Assembly: GCF_020991005.1 (NCBI RefSeq)
Contig: NZ_JAJLLW010000012.1
Span: 1 to 32,475 of the forward strand
Reading direction: 5' to 3'
Source: Halomonas sp. CUBES01
Lineage (GTDB): Bacteria > Pseudomonadota > Gammaproteobacteria > Pseudomonadales > Halomonadaceae
Length of the DNA stretch: 32,475 nucleotides
Position numbers and translations under genes: made by a program
Notes under the pieces: model-generated
What the model was told of the DNA's origin: nothing
What the model saw: only the letters and a program-made list of their open reading frames with translations
Databases searched by the model: none
In this document: positions 24,018-32,400 of the stretch, one piece after another
Layout: every line of letters begins with the position of its first letter
Position numbering within the stretch: position 1 is the stretch's first letter

Positions 24018-24764
24018 ATGTTGGTAATTCCCGCGATCGATCTCAAAGACGGCCAGTGTGTTCGTTTGAAGCAGGGCCGCATGGACGACGCCACCTCTTA
24101 CGGCGACGACCCGGTTGCCATGGCCGCCCGCTGGGTGGAAGCCGGCGCCCGCCGCCTGCATCTGGTCGATCTGAACGGCGCCTTCGAGGGCAAGCCGATG
24201 AATGGCGAGGCGGTAACCGCCATTGCTCGCGCCTACCCTGACCTGCCCATCCAGATTGGCGGTGGCATCCGCTCGGCCGAGACCATCGAGCACTACCTCG
24301 ACGCCGGCGTTTCCTATGTCATCATCGGTACCAAAGCGGTCAAGGAGCCGGACTTCGTGACCGAAATGTGCCGCGCCTTCCCGGGCCATGTGATTGTCGG
24401 GCTGGATGCAAGAGACGGATTCGTGGCCACCGACGGCTGGGCCGAGGTCTCCACGATGAAGGCCACCGAGCTTGCCAAACGCTTCGCCGACGACGGCGTG
24501 TCGAGCATCGTGTACACCGATATCGCCCGGGACGGCATGATGCAGGGCGTCAATGTCGAGGCGACCGCTCAGCTGGGCCGTGAAGGGGGCCTGCCGGTCA
24601 TTGCCTCGGGCGGGGTCACCAACCTCGACGATATCAAGGCCCTCTGCGACGTCGCTGACAGCGGGATTCTGGGTGCCATCACCGGTCGCGCCATCTACGA
24701 AGGCAGCCTGGACGTCGCCGAGGCCCAGCGGCTCAGCGACCAACTTACGGGAGGTCGTGCATGA
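24018..24764 (+). CDS. hisA: phosphoribosylformimino-5-aminoimidazole carboxamide ribotide isomerase
   Basis: A 248-residue (beta-alpha)8 barrel isomerase, step 4 of histidine synthesis. Asp8 is in [15 protein letters not shown], the substrate loop in [11 protein letters not shown], and the second catalytic Asp in [12 protein letters not shown], with [11 protein letters not shown] as the C-terminal phosphate loop. The gene overlaps hisF by 4 bp (ATGA), so HisA and HisF, which are homologous barrels, are co-translated. Confidence 0.98.
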   Translation: MLVIPAIDLKDGQCVRLKQGRMDDATSYGDDPVAMAARWVEAGARRLHLVDLNGAFEGKPMNGEAVTAIARAYPDLPIQIGGGIRSAETIEHYLDAGVSYVIIGTKAVKEPDFVTEMCRAFPGHVIVGLDARDGFVATDGWAEVSTMKATELAKRFADDGVSSIVYTDIARDGMMQGVNVEATAQLGREGGLPVIASGGVTNLDDIKALCDVADSGILGAITGRAIYEGSLDVAEAQRLSDQLTGGRA

Positions 24765-25534
24765 GTCTCGCCAAACGCATTATCCCGTGCCTGGACGTGG
24801 ACGCCGGTCGTGTCGTCAAGGGCGTGAACTTTATCGGCATCCGCGATGCGGGCGACCCGGTTGAAATCGCCAAGCGCTATAACCAGCAAGGTGCGGATGA
24901 AATCACCTTTCTGGACATCACCGCCAGCCACGAAGACCGCGACACCACGGTGGATATGGTGGAGCGGATTGCCGGTGAAGTGTTTATTCCGCTCACCGTC
25001 GGCGGCGGCATTCGCAGCTGCGACGACATTCGCACCATGCTGAATGCAGGGGCGGACAAGGTATCCATCAATACGGCGGCGGTCACCAACCCTGACTTCG
25101 TGCGCGAAGCAGCCGAGCGCTTCGGCAGTCAGTGCATCGTCGTGGCCATTGATGCCAAAAAGGTATCCAACGAAGGCGAGCCGCCGCGCTGGGAAATCTT
25201 CACCCACGGCGGACGCCGCCCCACGGGCCTGGATGCCATCGAGTGGGCGGAGAAAATGGTCGAGTTCGGGGCGGGCGAATTGCTGCTGACCAGCATGGAC
25301 CGCGACGGCACCAAGTCAGGCTTTGACCTGGGCGTGACCCATGCCATCGCCGAAGCGGTCAGCGTGCCGGTGATTGCCTCGGGCGGGGTGGGCAACCTGG
25401 ACCACCTGGTCGATGGGGTATTGAAAGGCGGCGCTGACGCGGTACTCGCCGCGAGCATCTTCCACTTCGGTGAATACACCATTCCCGAAGCCAAGCGCTA
25501 CATGGCCGAACACGGCATCGACATGCGCCTCTAG
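24761..25534 (+). CDS. hisF: imidazole glycerol phosphate synthase, cyclase subunit
   Basis: A 257-residue (beta-alpha)8 barrel that uses ammonia from HisH to form imidazole glycerol phosphate and AICAR. Asp11 is in [18 protein letters not shown], Asp130-equivalent in [14 protein letters not shown], and the phosphate loops are in [10 protein letters not shown] and [11 protein letters not shown]. It is the last gene of the cluster; a GC-rich hairpin follows and the next gene converges on it. Confidence 0.98.
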   Translation: MSLAKRIIPCLDVDAGRVVKGVNFIGIRDAGDPVEIAKRYNQQGADEITFLDITASHEDRDTTVDMVERIAGEVFIPLTVGGGIRSCDDIRTMLNAGADKVSINTAAVTNPDFVREAAERFGSQCIVVAIDAKKVSNEGEPPRWEIFTHGGRRPTGLDAIEWAEKMVEFGAGELLLTSMDRDGTKSGFDLGVTHAIAEAVSVPVIASGGVGNLDHLVDGVLKGGADAVLAASIFHFGEYTIPEAKRYMAEHGIDMRL

Positions 25535-25543
25535 CCCGCACAA

Positions 25544-25568
25544 GGCCGCCGACGTTGCGTCGGCGGCC
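25544..25568. terminator. GC-rich hairpin between hisF and yjaG
   Basis: GGCCGCCGACG (25544-25554) and CGTCGGCGGCC (25558-25568) form an 11-bp perfect stem with a 3-base loop between two convergent genes. There is no clear T-run, so it may be an imperfect terminator or an RNA-stabilising hairpin. Confidence 0.55.
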
Positions 25569-25570
25569 GT

Positions 25571-26167
25571 TCAGGCGTCGTCCAGCGATAACCCCAGGTT
25601 ACTGACCCCGCCATTGCGCCCTAGCTGGCGAATGTCTTTCAGGGCGTCCTTGGTGAGCGGTTGCGAGACTTCTTCCAGCACGGCGTCCTGAAAGTTGTTT
25701 TCGTCTTCGGTCAGCGGATGGTCACGGATCAGCAGGGCCAGCGCCGTGGCGTCCTCTTCCCCTTCGGTCAGCTCGATAAAGGCACGCACGCCGGCGCGCG
25801 AGGTGCGGCTGACATCCAATACGGCTTCGGGCGACTCGCCCTGCAGGGTATCCAGCAGCGCTGATATCGACACCACCGCATCCAATGCCCGGCGGGCACC
25901 AAAGCTCTCGTCGTCTTCAGGCGGCTCGCATTCGGCCAGCTTTTCGGCCTGGCGGGCAAAGTCGATACTGGCGTTAGGCACGCTCAGGCGCTCCCAGACC
26001 AGATTGAGCACCGTGCGCAGCGTGTGCCCATCGCCATGCCCCGTGGTTTGTTCATAAAGCGCGTAGTTGGGAAGCAGACGCTCGCAAAGCGCCGCCATGA
26101 AGGCTTGCTGGGCCGCCAATGGAAGCTGCTGGAGCCGTTGATAGAACCCTGGGGGATTGGACGCCAT
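25571..26167 (-). CDS. YjaG family protein (DUF416)
   Basis: A 198-residue cytosolic protein resembling the YjaG/DUF416 family of gammaproteobacteria, for which I know no established function. Visible features are the N-terminal GFYQRLQQLPLAAQQAFMAALCERLLPNY-like helical region (seen as separate FYQRLQQLP and LCERLLPNYALY segments), a central acidic stretch PEDDESFGARRALDA, and a C-terminal acidic run LTEGEEDATAL and LTEDENNFQDAVLEEV. The length is normal. It is convergent with hisF and divergent to the amidotransferase-like gene at 26288. No membrane segment or signal is visible. Confidence 0.85.
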   Translation of the reverse strand: MASNPPGFYQRLQQLPLAAQQAFMAALCERLLPNYALYEQTTGHGDGHTLRTVLNLVWERLSVPNASIDFARQAEKLAECEPPEDDESFGARRALDAVVSISALLDTLQGESPEAVLDVSRTSRAGVRAFIELTEGEEDATALALLIRDHPLTEDENNFQDAVLEEVSQPLTKDALKDIRQLGRNGGVSNLGLSLDDA

Positions 26168-26287
26168 ACGTTTTCCTGAATCGTATTACACAAGTTATTG
26201 GTCAAATAGGGACAATACGTTATTGTCGCAAGCGTGTCGGCCGCCGCTGTCGACGCGTTCGAGAATGTGGCCGGCGAGGAGATTATC

Positions 26288-26974
26288 ATGCATGTCCATC
26301 TGCTACAGCACGGCCCTGACCACGAACCCGCCCGGTTAACCGACTGGCTAACCAGCATGGGGCATAGCTACACCGTTTTTCATCTCTACAACGGCGAGCT
26401 CACCCCACCGGCCGGCGATAGTGACGCCCTTATCGTGCTCGATGGCCCCGACGATTTCGTCCAGGCGCCACCGGCCTGGTACAAGGCCGAAAGCAAGCTG
26501 ATCAACCGCTACCTGGACGGCCAGAAACCCTTGCTGGGCATCGGTCTGGGCGCACTCTGGATCGCCGATGCGCTGGGCAGCGTGGTTGCCCCGGGCACTT
26601 ACCCGGAAACCGGCTGGCATACCGTTCGCCTGGCACCGGATAGCCCCTTTGACCTGCCGGAAGCGTTCGACGCCTTCATGTGGCACCGCTACGTGTTCAG
26701 CCTGCCCGACGAGGCGTTACCCGGCGGCGGTAGCGACGCCGCGCCCCTTCAGGGCTTCAGCTGGGACGACGGGCGCGTGGTCGGGCTGCTTTACCACCTT
26801 GAAGTGACGCCGCAAAGCATCGAGCCGCTGTTTACCCACCACGCCCTTAATGCCGAGCGCCGCGACTTCATGCAGCTTGAGGCGGACATACGCCAACACC
26901 CCAGGCGGTTTGATCAACTGGCCGCGCTGCTCGACCGACTGATGAGCCAGTGGCTGCGCCCGGCTTCCCCCTGA
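26288..26974 (+). CDS. class I glutamine amidotransferase-like protein lacking the catalytic Cys
   Basis: A 228-residue protein with the class I GATase-like fold, similar to the GMP-synthase-like stand-alone amidotransferases. The nucleophile elbow, normally GxCxG, reads LLGIGLGALWIA, so Gly86 replaces the catalytic Cys. The His/Glu positions remain as YHLE (His170, Glu172), and His133 is in MWHRYVFSLP. Without the Cys it cannot hydrolyse glutamine by the usual route. I start at the ATG at 26288, with GAGGAG upstream; the frame also has an earlier start at 26234 without such a site. Two base changes or a single step from TGC would be needed, so this is a fixed substitution and not a likely read error. 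It ends 1 bp before the convergent selU stop. Confidence 0.85.
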   Translation: MHVHLLQHGPDHEPARLTDWLTSMGHSYTVFHLYNGELTPPAGDSDALIVLDGPDDFVQAPPAWYKAESKLINRYLDGQKPLLGIGLGALWIADALGSVVAPGTYPETGWHTVRLAPDSPFDLPEAFDAFMWHRYVFSLPDEALPGGGSDAAPLQGFSWDDGRVVGLLYHLEVTPQSIEPLFTHHALNAERRDFMQLEADIRQHPRRFDQLAALLDRLMSQWLRPASP

Positions 26975-26975
26975 A

Positions 26976-28082
26976 CTAGTCAAGGGCCGCCTGATCGAGG
27001 CTCCATTGCCGGGCGGCCGCCAGGCAGCTTTCCCAGTCACCCACATGGACTTCATCAACACCGGCCTTTTGCTGGCGCTTGAGATGGTAGCGATACATGG
27101 GGTCGTAATACTCGGTGAGCAGAGGCGCCAACCAGGCTTCATGGGCCTGGGGATTGCCGTGTTCGTGCTCCTTGAAGGCCAGCGCCTGTAGCCGCTGAAG
27201 CCGCTGCAGGCGGGCATCGCCAAGACGCTTTTTCAATCGCAACAGGGCATTGCCCAGCTGCTTGCTCATCCGCTGCCAGCCCTCTTCCGGGCCGTAGCGC
27301 GCCTGATAGGACTGTTCAAGATCAAGAATGTAGTCACGCTGCAGCTGTGCCAGGCGCCAATCCAGGGGCATTTCGACGCGCAATCGCGGCGCACGCTCCA
27401 TCGCTCCCCAAAAGTTAAGCGGCACGTTCACCTGGCCAATCTGGCGTGACTCATCTTCCACCACCAGAGGGCCGGGTAGCGACAGCAGCCGCTGGGCCAG
27501 GCGGTGCTCGAAATCGATCTGGCAGGGCGGTGGCTCAGGCGAGCGGCCGAATGCCGACCCTTTATGCTGGGCAAACCCTTCGAGATCGACCCCATTGGTC
27601 AGGCGGTTGATCAGCACGGTCTTGGCACAGCCGGTAAGGCCTCCCACTACCAGCAGCGGCTGATCGGCGGCAGCGTCTATCCGCGCCATCAACCGTTGAC
27701 GAAGGGCCTTCCAGCCGCCCTCTATACGCGGACGGATCACACCGGCGTCTGCAAGCCACTGCTGGACAATCTGCGAGCGCAGACCACCACGAAAACAGTA
27801 AATCACCGCGTCTGGATGGCGAGCCAGGTAATCCCGCCAGGCGGCAACCCGGGTGTCTTTCACCGCACCGGTGACCAGCGTATTACCCAGGGCAATCGCG
27901 GCTTCCTGCCCCTGTTCCTTGTAGGCGATCCCTACGCGATGACGCTCGTCGTCATCCATCAGCGGCAGGTTGACCGCACCCGGCAAGGCGCCTTTGGCAA
28001 ACTCGACGGGCGCGCGAACGTCAATCAGTGGGCATCCTTGATCAATAAGCCGAGGATCGGCGGGGACGGTCGGCAGAGTCAC
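26976..28082 (-). CDS. selU: tRNA 2-selenouridine synthase
   Basis: A 368-residue SelU/MnmH (YbbB) enzyme. It replaces sulfur of 2-thiouridine with selenium at the wobble base of tRNA-Lys, Glu and Gln, by way of geranylation. The N-terminal rhodanese domain has its active Cys96 in VIYCFRGGLRS, and the P-loop-like GGLTGCAKT (147-155) begins the second domain, with KGSAFG downstream. The start overlaps the selD stop (ATGA), so selenophosphate supply and use are co-translated. No tRNA-Sec genes are visible in the window. Confidence 0.97.
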   Translation of the reverse strand: MTLPTVPADPRLIDQGCPLIDVRAPVEFAKGALPGAVNLPLMDDDERHRVGIAYKEQGQEAAIALGNTLVTGAVKDTRVAAWRDYLARHPDAVIYCFRGGLRSQIVQQWLADAGVIRPRIEGGWKALRQRLMARIDAAADQPLLVVGGLTGCAKTVLINRLTNGVDLEGFAQHKGSAFGRSPEPPPCQIDFEHRLAQRLLSLPGPLVVEDESRQIGQVNVPLNFWGAMERAPRLRVEMPLDWRLAQLQRDYILDLEQSYQARYGPEEGWQRMSKQLGNALLRLKKRLGDARLQRLQRLQALAFKEHEHGNPQAHEAWLAPLLTEYYDPMYRYHLKRQQKAGVDEVHVGDWESCLAAARQWSLDQAALD

Positions 28083-29116
28083 CCGATGACCTCGATCAGC
28101 GCCTCACCCTGGGGCTTTTTCAGCGTGCCAAACGGCTGCAGGTTCAAGCCGTAGGAACGACCGATGCGCTCGACATCATCTTCCCACGCCGGGTCGACGG
28201 CCAGCAGCAACCCGCCGGAGGTCTGCGGGTCGCATAGCCATTGCCAGTGGGCATCGTCCATCGCGGGTAGCGCGCTGCCCAGGGCGTCACGATTGCGCTG
28301 CGAGCCACCAGGGACAGCCCCCTGCCGGCGATAGCTCTCCGCCTCGGCCAGACGCGGCAGACGCCGAAAATCAAGTTGCGCCATGACATTGCTGGCGCGG
28401 CACATTTCGGCCAAGTGCCCTGCCAGACCGAACCCGGTGACGTCCGTCATCGCGTTGACGCCTTTGATCTCGGCCAGCGGGACACCGATACGGTTGGATT
28501 GCAGCATGGTTTCGCGGGCAAGCCCGTGGTGGCCGGCTTCCAGCAAGCCACGTTTTTCCGCCGTGGTCAGCATGCCGACGCCGATCGGCTTGGTGAGAAA
28601 CAGCAAGTCACCGGGCTTGGCGTAGGAGTTGAGCTTCAGTTTATCCAGATCCACCAGACCGTTGACCGCCAGCCCGAACATAGGCTCGGGGGCATCGATA
28701 GAGTGGCCACCCGCCAGGGCAACGCCCAGCTCACGGCACACCGCCTGGGCACCGGCGACCACATCACCGGCGACATCGGCGCTCAGCTTGTCCAGCGGCC
28801 AGCCCAGAATCCCCAGGGCCATGACCGGCGTGCCACCCATGGCATAGACGTCACTGATGGCATTGGTGGCCGCGATGCGCCCGAAATCAAAAGGGTCATC
28901 GACAATGGGCATGAAAAAATCTGTAGTGGCGATCATGCCCCGGCCGTCCCCCAAGTCGTAAACCGCCGCATCCTCGCGGCCCTGGTTGCCGACAATAAGA
29001 CGTTTATGGCCGGCGGCCGGGCCGGCTTTGGCGAGAATATGATCCAGCACATCAGGGGCTATCTTGCAGCCACAGCCAGCACCATGACTGTATTGGGTTA
29101 ACCGGATGGAACTCAT
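28079..29116 (-). CDS. selD: selenide, water dikinase
   Basis: A 345-residue SelD that makes selenophosphate from selenide and ATP. The N-terminus reads SIRLTQYSHGAGCGCKIAP, with Cys15 and Cys17 and Lys18 in the active-site loop; this is a Cys form, not a selenocysteine form. ATP-binding and aspartate motifs are in TTDFFMPIVDDPFDFGRIAA, and TDVTGFGLAGH is present. I start at the ATG at 29116, which has AAGGAG upstream and matches the E. coli N-terminus; the in-frame ATGs at 29143 and 29191 add residues without a ribosome site and the latter would run into radA. Confidence 0.97.
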   Translation of the reverse strand: MSSIRLTQYSHGAGCGCKIAPDVLDHILAKAGPAAGHKRLIVGNQGREDAAVYDLGDGRGMIATTDFFMPIVDDPFDFGRIAATNAISDVYAMGGTPVMALGILGWPLDKLSADVAGDVVAGAQAVCRELGVALAGGHSIDAPEPMFGLAVNGLVDLDKLKLNSYAKPGDLLFLTKPIGVGMLTTAEKRGLLEAGHHGLARETMLQSNRIGVPLAEIKGVNAMTDVTGFGLAGHLAEMCRASNVMAQLDFRRLPRLAEAESYRRQGAVPGGSQRNRDALGSALPAMDDAHWQWLCDPQTSGGLLLAVDPAWEDDVERIGRSYGLNLQPFGTLKKPQGEALIEVIG

Positions 29117-29171
29117 GGCGTCTCTCCTTGGCTCATTAGTCATCACTTTAGTGTACTCCAACCGCCAGGGG

Positions 29172-30545
29172 TTAGAGGGCATCAAGTGCATCGCTCAATT
29201 TGTCGACGGCGATGACCTCCATGCCTTTGGGCGGCTTTTTGGGGGCGTTGGCTCTCGGCACGATGGCGCGCAGAAAGCCATGCTTGGCCGCTTCGGTAAT
29301 GCGCTCCTGGCCGCTGGGCACAGGGCGTATCTCCCCCGACAAGCCGACTTCACCGAACACCACCAGCTCGCGCGGCAGCGCACGGTTCTGCAGGCTGGAA
29401 ACGACCGCCAGCAGCACGGCCAGATCAGCGCTGGTTTCGAGCACCTTGACGCCCCCGACCACGTTCAGGAAGACATCCTGATCGCCGGTAAACAGCCCGC
29501 CGTGACGGTTGAGCACGGCGAGCAGCATGGCAAGGCGGTTTTGATCCACGCCCACCGCCACGCGCCGCGGATTGCCCAGTGCTGACTCATCAACCAGCGC
29601 CTGTACTTCGACCAGGATGGGGCGCGTGCCTTCCCACACCACCATCACCAGGCTTCCCGGCGCCTGCTCTTCCTGGCGCGAGAGGAAGATGGCGCTGGGG
29701 TTTTTGACCTCTTTCAGCCCCTGCTCGAGCATGGCGAACACGCCCAGCTCGTTGACCGCGCCAAACCGGTTCTTCTGGCCGCGCAGCGTACGGAAGCGTG
29801 AGTCGGCGCCGCCTTCCAGCAGCAGCGAGGCATCGATCATGTGCTCGAGCACCTTGGGACCCGCGAGTGTCCCGTCTTTGGTGACGTGCCCTACCAGCAG
29901 CAACACGGTATTCGTCTGCTTGGCAAAGCGTGTCAGCGCCGCCGCTGACTCACGCACCTGAGCCACGCCCCCGGGGGCCGAGCTGATGTCTTCGAGGTGC
30001 ATGGTCTGGATCGAATCGATAACCAATATCTCGGGCTTTTCTCGCTCGGCCACGGCCAGAATGGTTTCGACGCTGGTTTCCGCCAGCATCTTCAACCCCT
30101 GGGTAGGCAACTGCAGTCGATGGGCGCGCATGGCCACCTGGGACAGCGACTCCTCCCCCGTCACGTAGACAATGCGCCGGTGCTGCGCGAGCTTGCAGGC
30201 GGTTTGTAGCAGCAGCGTCGATTTCCCGGCACCGGGGTTGCCGCCCAGCAGAACCGCGGAGCCGGGTACCAGGCCACCGCCCAGCACGCGATCGAATTCG
30301 GCGAAGGTCGATGTCAGGCGGGGAACCTCGCTGAGATCAACCTGCCCGAGGTCAACGATTTGTCGGGAATGGTCACCGGCATAGCCGCCGCGCCCACTGC
30401 TTGTCGCCCCGTTACCAGGCCGTGCGCTGGCAAGGCGAACCTCGCTGAGCGTGTTCCATTCCTGGCAGCTGGTGCATTGCCCCTGCCATTTACCATATTC
30501 CGCACCACACTCAGTGCACACGAAAGCGCTTTTGGCTTTTGCCAC
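29172..30545 (-). CDS. radA: DNA repair protein RadA (Sms), GTG start
   Basis: A 457-residue RadA, a RecA-like helicase that helps branch migration in recombinational repair. The N-terminal zinc finger is C10-x2-C13...C24-x2-C27 in CTECGAEYGKWQGQCTSC. Walker A is GGNPGAGKSTLL, the RadA-specific KNRFG is in GQKNRFGAVNE, and a Lon-protease-like domain follows. I start at GTG at 30545, which gives VAKAKSAFVC (normally MAKAK...) and has CAGGAG upstream; no ATG fits. It is downstream of the terminator of the nlpE-like gene and precedes selD on the same strand by 55 bp. Confidence 0.96.
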   Translation of the reverse strand: MAKAKSAFVCTECGAEYGKWQGQCTSCQEWNTLSEVRLASARPGNGATSSGRGGYAGDHSRQIVDLGQVDLSEVPRLTSTFAEFDRVLGGGLVPGSAVLLGGNPGAGKSTLLLQTACKLAQHRRIVYVTGEESLSQVAMRAHRLQLPTQGLKMLAETSVETILAVAEREKPEILVIDSIQTMHLEDISSAPGGVAQVRESAAALTRFAKQTNTVLLLVGHVTKDGTLAGPKVLEHMIDASLLLEGGADSRFRTLRGQKNRFGAVNELGVFAMLEQGLKEVKNPSAIFLSRQEEQAPGSLVMVVWEGTRPILVEVQALVDESALGNPRRVAVGVDQNRLAMLLAVLNRHGGLFTGDQDVFLNVVGGVKVLETSADLAVLLAVVSSLQNRALPRELVVFGEVGLSGEIRPVPSGQERITEAAKHGFLRAIVPRANAPKKPPKGMEVIAVDKLSDALDAL

Positions 30546-30580
30546 CGCAGATGGTCTCCTGTTACGACCGTCGCACAAAC

Positions 30581-30604
30581 AAAAGGCGGCCAGCGGCCGC
30601 CTTT
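30581..30604 (-). terminator. terminator of the NlpE-like gene
   Basis: GGCGGCC and GGCCGCC (30585-30591, 30595-30601) form a 7-bp stem with a 3-base loop. On the minus strand it is followed by TTTTGTTTG, ending the transcript 20 bp after the NlpE-like stop and before radA. Confidence 0.8.
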
Positions 30605-30622
30605 ATGCGTGTAACGGTGAGG

Positions 30623-31072
30623 TTATTGGCGGTTAAGCTGCAGGGTTTCACCGTTCTCGAAACGACGGCGCTCGGGATCGATCAATTCCAGGGTGCGGTC
30701 ATCAACGCGCAGGAAATAATAAATCTGGCCGTCACCGTCAGGTGTCAGCTCGTAAACAGTGGCATCGGGGTCTGACGGCGTACCACTCAAGACTTCCCAG
30801 TTACCTTCGTAGGTTTCATCCGGTGGATTCTGCGGATGGTTACGATACGCTGCGTTCAAGTTGAAGGTGCGTTCCTCTGCGGTGCTCTGCTCTTCGCCTT
30901 GCAGCACCACATCCAGGTCGATGCCGTCACAGTTACGGCATGGCAGTGTGCCCTGATAGGTCACTTCCGAACTGGTGGCTTGCTCTTCTTCGCGCTGTTC
31001 CGTCGGGCCAGCGGCACAGCCAGCCAATAGTGCCAACATAGCCGAGCCGGCTAGCAAACTCCTGAGTTGCAT
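30623..31072 (-). CDS. NlpE N-terminal domain lipoprotein (copper resistance/envelope stress type)
   Basis: A 149-residue outer-membrane-type lipoprotein with one NlpE N-terminal domain. The signal peptide ends in lipobox LAGC (Cys19, +2 Ala). The NlpE hallmark is GTLPCRNCDGID, with a CxxC (45-48) that fits metal or redox sensing, and the later TYEGNWEV and ELIDPERRRF strands match the family. E. coli NlpE is longer and has a second OB-fold domain that is absent here, so this is the short single-domain form. I start at the ATG at 31072, which has AAGGAG 8 bases upstream. It is divergent to hisC. Confidence 0.9.
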   Translation of the reverse strand: MQLRSLLAGSAMLALLAGCAAGPTEQREEEQATSSEVTYQGTLPCRNCDGIDLDVVLQGEEQSTAEERTFNLNAAYRNHPQNPPDETYEGNWEVLSGTPSDPDATVYELTPDGDGQIYYFLRVDDRTLELIDPERRRFENGETLQLNRQ

Positions 31073-31157
31073 TGAGTGTCTCCTTATCGTGTTGGACATC
31101 TTCTTTGTTACGCGCGCTTATGACAGCATAACGTCTACAAGGTGCAACGCCCACCCC

Positions 31158-31187
31158 TGAGCGCTGCAAATGCTTGCGCTCAAGCAT
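31158..31187. promoter_or_regulatory. two overlapping palindromes in the hisC/nlpE-like divergent region
   Basis: TGAGCGC (31158-31164) pairs with GCGCTCA (31176-31182), and overlapping it ATGCTTG-CGCT-CAAGCAT (31170-31187) is a perfect 7-bp inverted repeat. The two structures exclude each other in RNA. No T-run follows, so an operator or a leader switch is more likely than a terminator. Confidence 0.35.
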
Positions 31188-31237
31188 GCATCAGGCGACC
31201 ATAACCTTCAACGAGCCCACCGAGCCAGGTCACTTTC

Positions 31238-32299
31238 ATGAGCCAGTATTGGAGCCCAGCAGTTCAGCGACTGACGCCCTACGTTCCGGGAGAACAACCG
31301 CAGGAACGGGTCATCAAGCTGAATACCAACGAAAACCCTTACCCACCCGCCCCCGGCGTCAGCGAGGCGCTGCGTGAGTATGCGGTTGATCACCTGCGTC
31401 TCTACCCTGACCCGACATCCAGGGCGCTCCGCGAAACGCTGGCCGCCGCCTACGACGTCAGCGTTGCCGAAACATTTGTCGGCAATGGCTCGGACGAGAT
31501 CCTGGCGTTCGCCTTTCAGGCGTTCTTCTGCCACGGCGCGCCGCTTGATGTGCCCGCTATTACCTACAGTTTCTATCCTGTCTACGCCAACCTGTACGGT
31601 GTCGAGCTGCGTAAGCATCCGCTCAACGCGCAATGGGAAGTCGATCTCGATGCGCTGTCAGGCACCGGCGAGCGCAGCGGCGTTATCTTTGCCAACCCCA
31701 ACGCGCCTACCGGCCACGCTCACTCGCTGGACGCTATCGAGGCCCTGCTGCAGCGTGTTACCGACCGTGTCGTGCTGGTGGATGAAGCCTACGTCGACTT
31801 TGGCGCCGAGACGGCGGTCGCACTCATCGGACGCTACCCCAACCTGCTGGTCACCGGCACCTTTTCCAAGTCGCGGAGTCTGGCCGGTCTGCGGCTAGGC
31901 TACGCGATGGGCTCGCCCGAGCTCATCGACGGGCTGCAGCGGGTGAAGGACTCCTTCAACTCATACCCGGTCGATAGCCTGGCAAGCCTGGTCGGGATAG
32001 AAGCGCTCAAGGATAAAGATCACTTTGACGCCTGCCGCGAACACGTCATCACCACTCGCGAGCGCACCCGTCAGCGACTCGAAACGCTGGGCTTTGAAGT
32101 ACTGCCCTCCAAGGCAAATTTCATACTGACCCAGCACCCTGATTACGAGGGAGCCCAGCTGTTCGCCGGGCTACGCGAGCGGAGCATTCTGGTACGCCAT
32201 TTCAATACGACAGAGCTCAGTAACTTCCTGCGCATCAGCATCGGCACTGACGATGAAATGGATAGCCTGTTAGAAGCTCTGGAAACGCTCTGCCGCTGA
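31238..32299 (+). CDS. hisC: histidinol-phosphate aminotransferase
   Basis: A 353-residue PLP enzyme that makes L-histidinol phosphate. The PLP Lys211 lies in TFSKSRSLAGLRLGYA, substrate-site segments are NTNENPYPP and GNGSDEIL, and NPNAPTGH and VDEAYVDFG are typical of HisC. The length is normal. It stands apart from the his cluster at 22705-25534, divergent to the NlpE-like gene. The ribosome site is weak. A strong terminator follows before the rRNA end. Confidence 0.96.
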   Translation: MSQYWSPAVQRLTPYVPGEQPQERVIKLNTNENPYPPAPGVSEALREYAVDHLRLYPDPTSRALRETLAAAYDVSVAETFVGNGSDEILAFAFQAFFCHGAPLDVPAITYSFYPVYANLYGVELRKHPLNAQWEVDLDALSGTGERSGVIFANPNAPTGHAHSLDAIEALLQRVTDRVVLVDEAYVDFGAETAVALIGRYPNLLVTGTFSKSRSLAGLRLGYAMGSPELIDGLQRVKDSFNSYPVDSLASLVGIEALKDKDHFDACREHVITTRERTRQRLETLGFEVLPSKANFILTQHPDYEGAQLFAGLRERSILVRHFNTTELSNFLRISIGTDDEMDSLLEALETLCR

Positions 32300-32320
32300 C
32301 ACTCAGCCTCTATGCCTATC

Positions 32321-32350
32321 AGCCCTATTGCTACGCAATAGGGCTTTTTT
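32321..32350 (+). terminator. terminator after hisC
   Basis: AGCCCTATTGC and GCAATAGGGCT form an 11-bp perfect stem with a 3-base loop, then TTTTTT. Confidence 0.95.
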
Positions 32351-32358
32351 CGTGCATT

Positions 32359-32393
32359 AAAAAACCCCGAACACAGTGTGCTCGGGGTTTTGG
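32359..32393 (-). terminator. terminator of the rRNA operon
   Basis: CCCCGA and TCGGGG arms enclose an 11-base region; on the minus strand the stem is followed by six Ts. It sits just after the 5S rRNA 3' end and points away from it. Confidence 0.9.
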
Positions 32394-32400
32394 TATAGGT

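Noticed and set aside
29050..29080. Selenocysteine in SelD
   Set aside because: The active-site loop reads GAGCGCK with ordinary Cys codons; there is no in-frame TGA.
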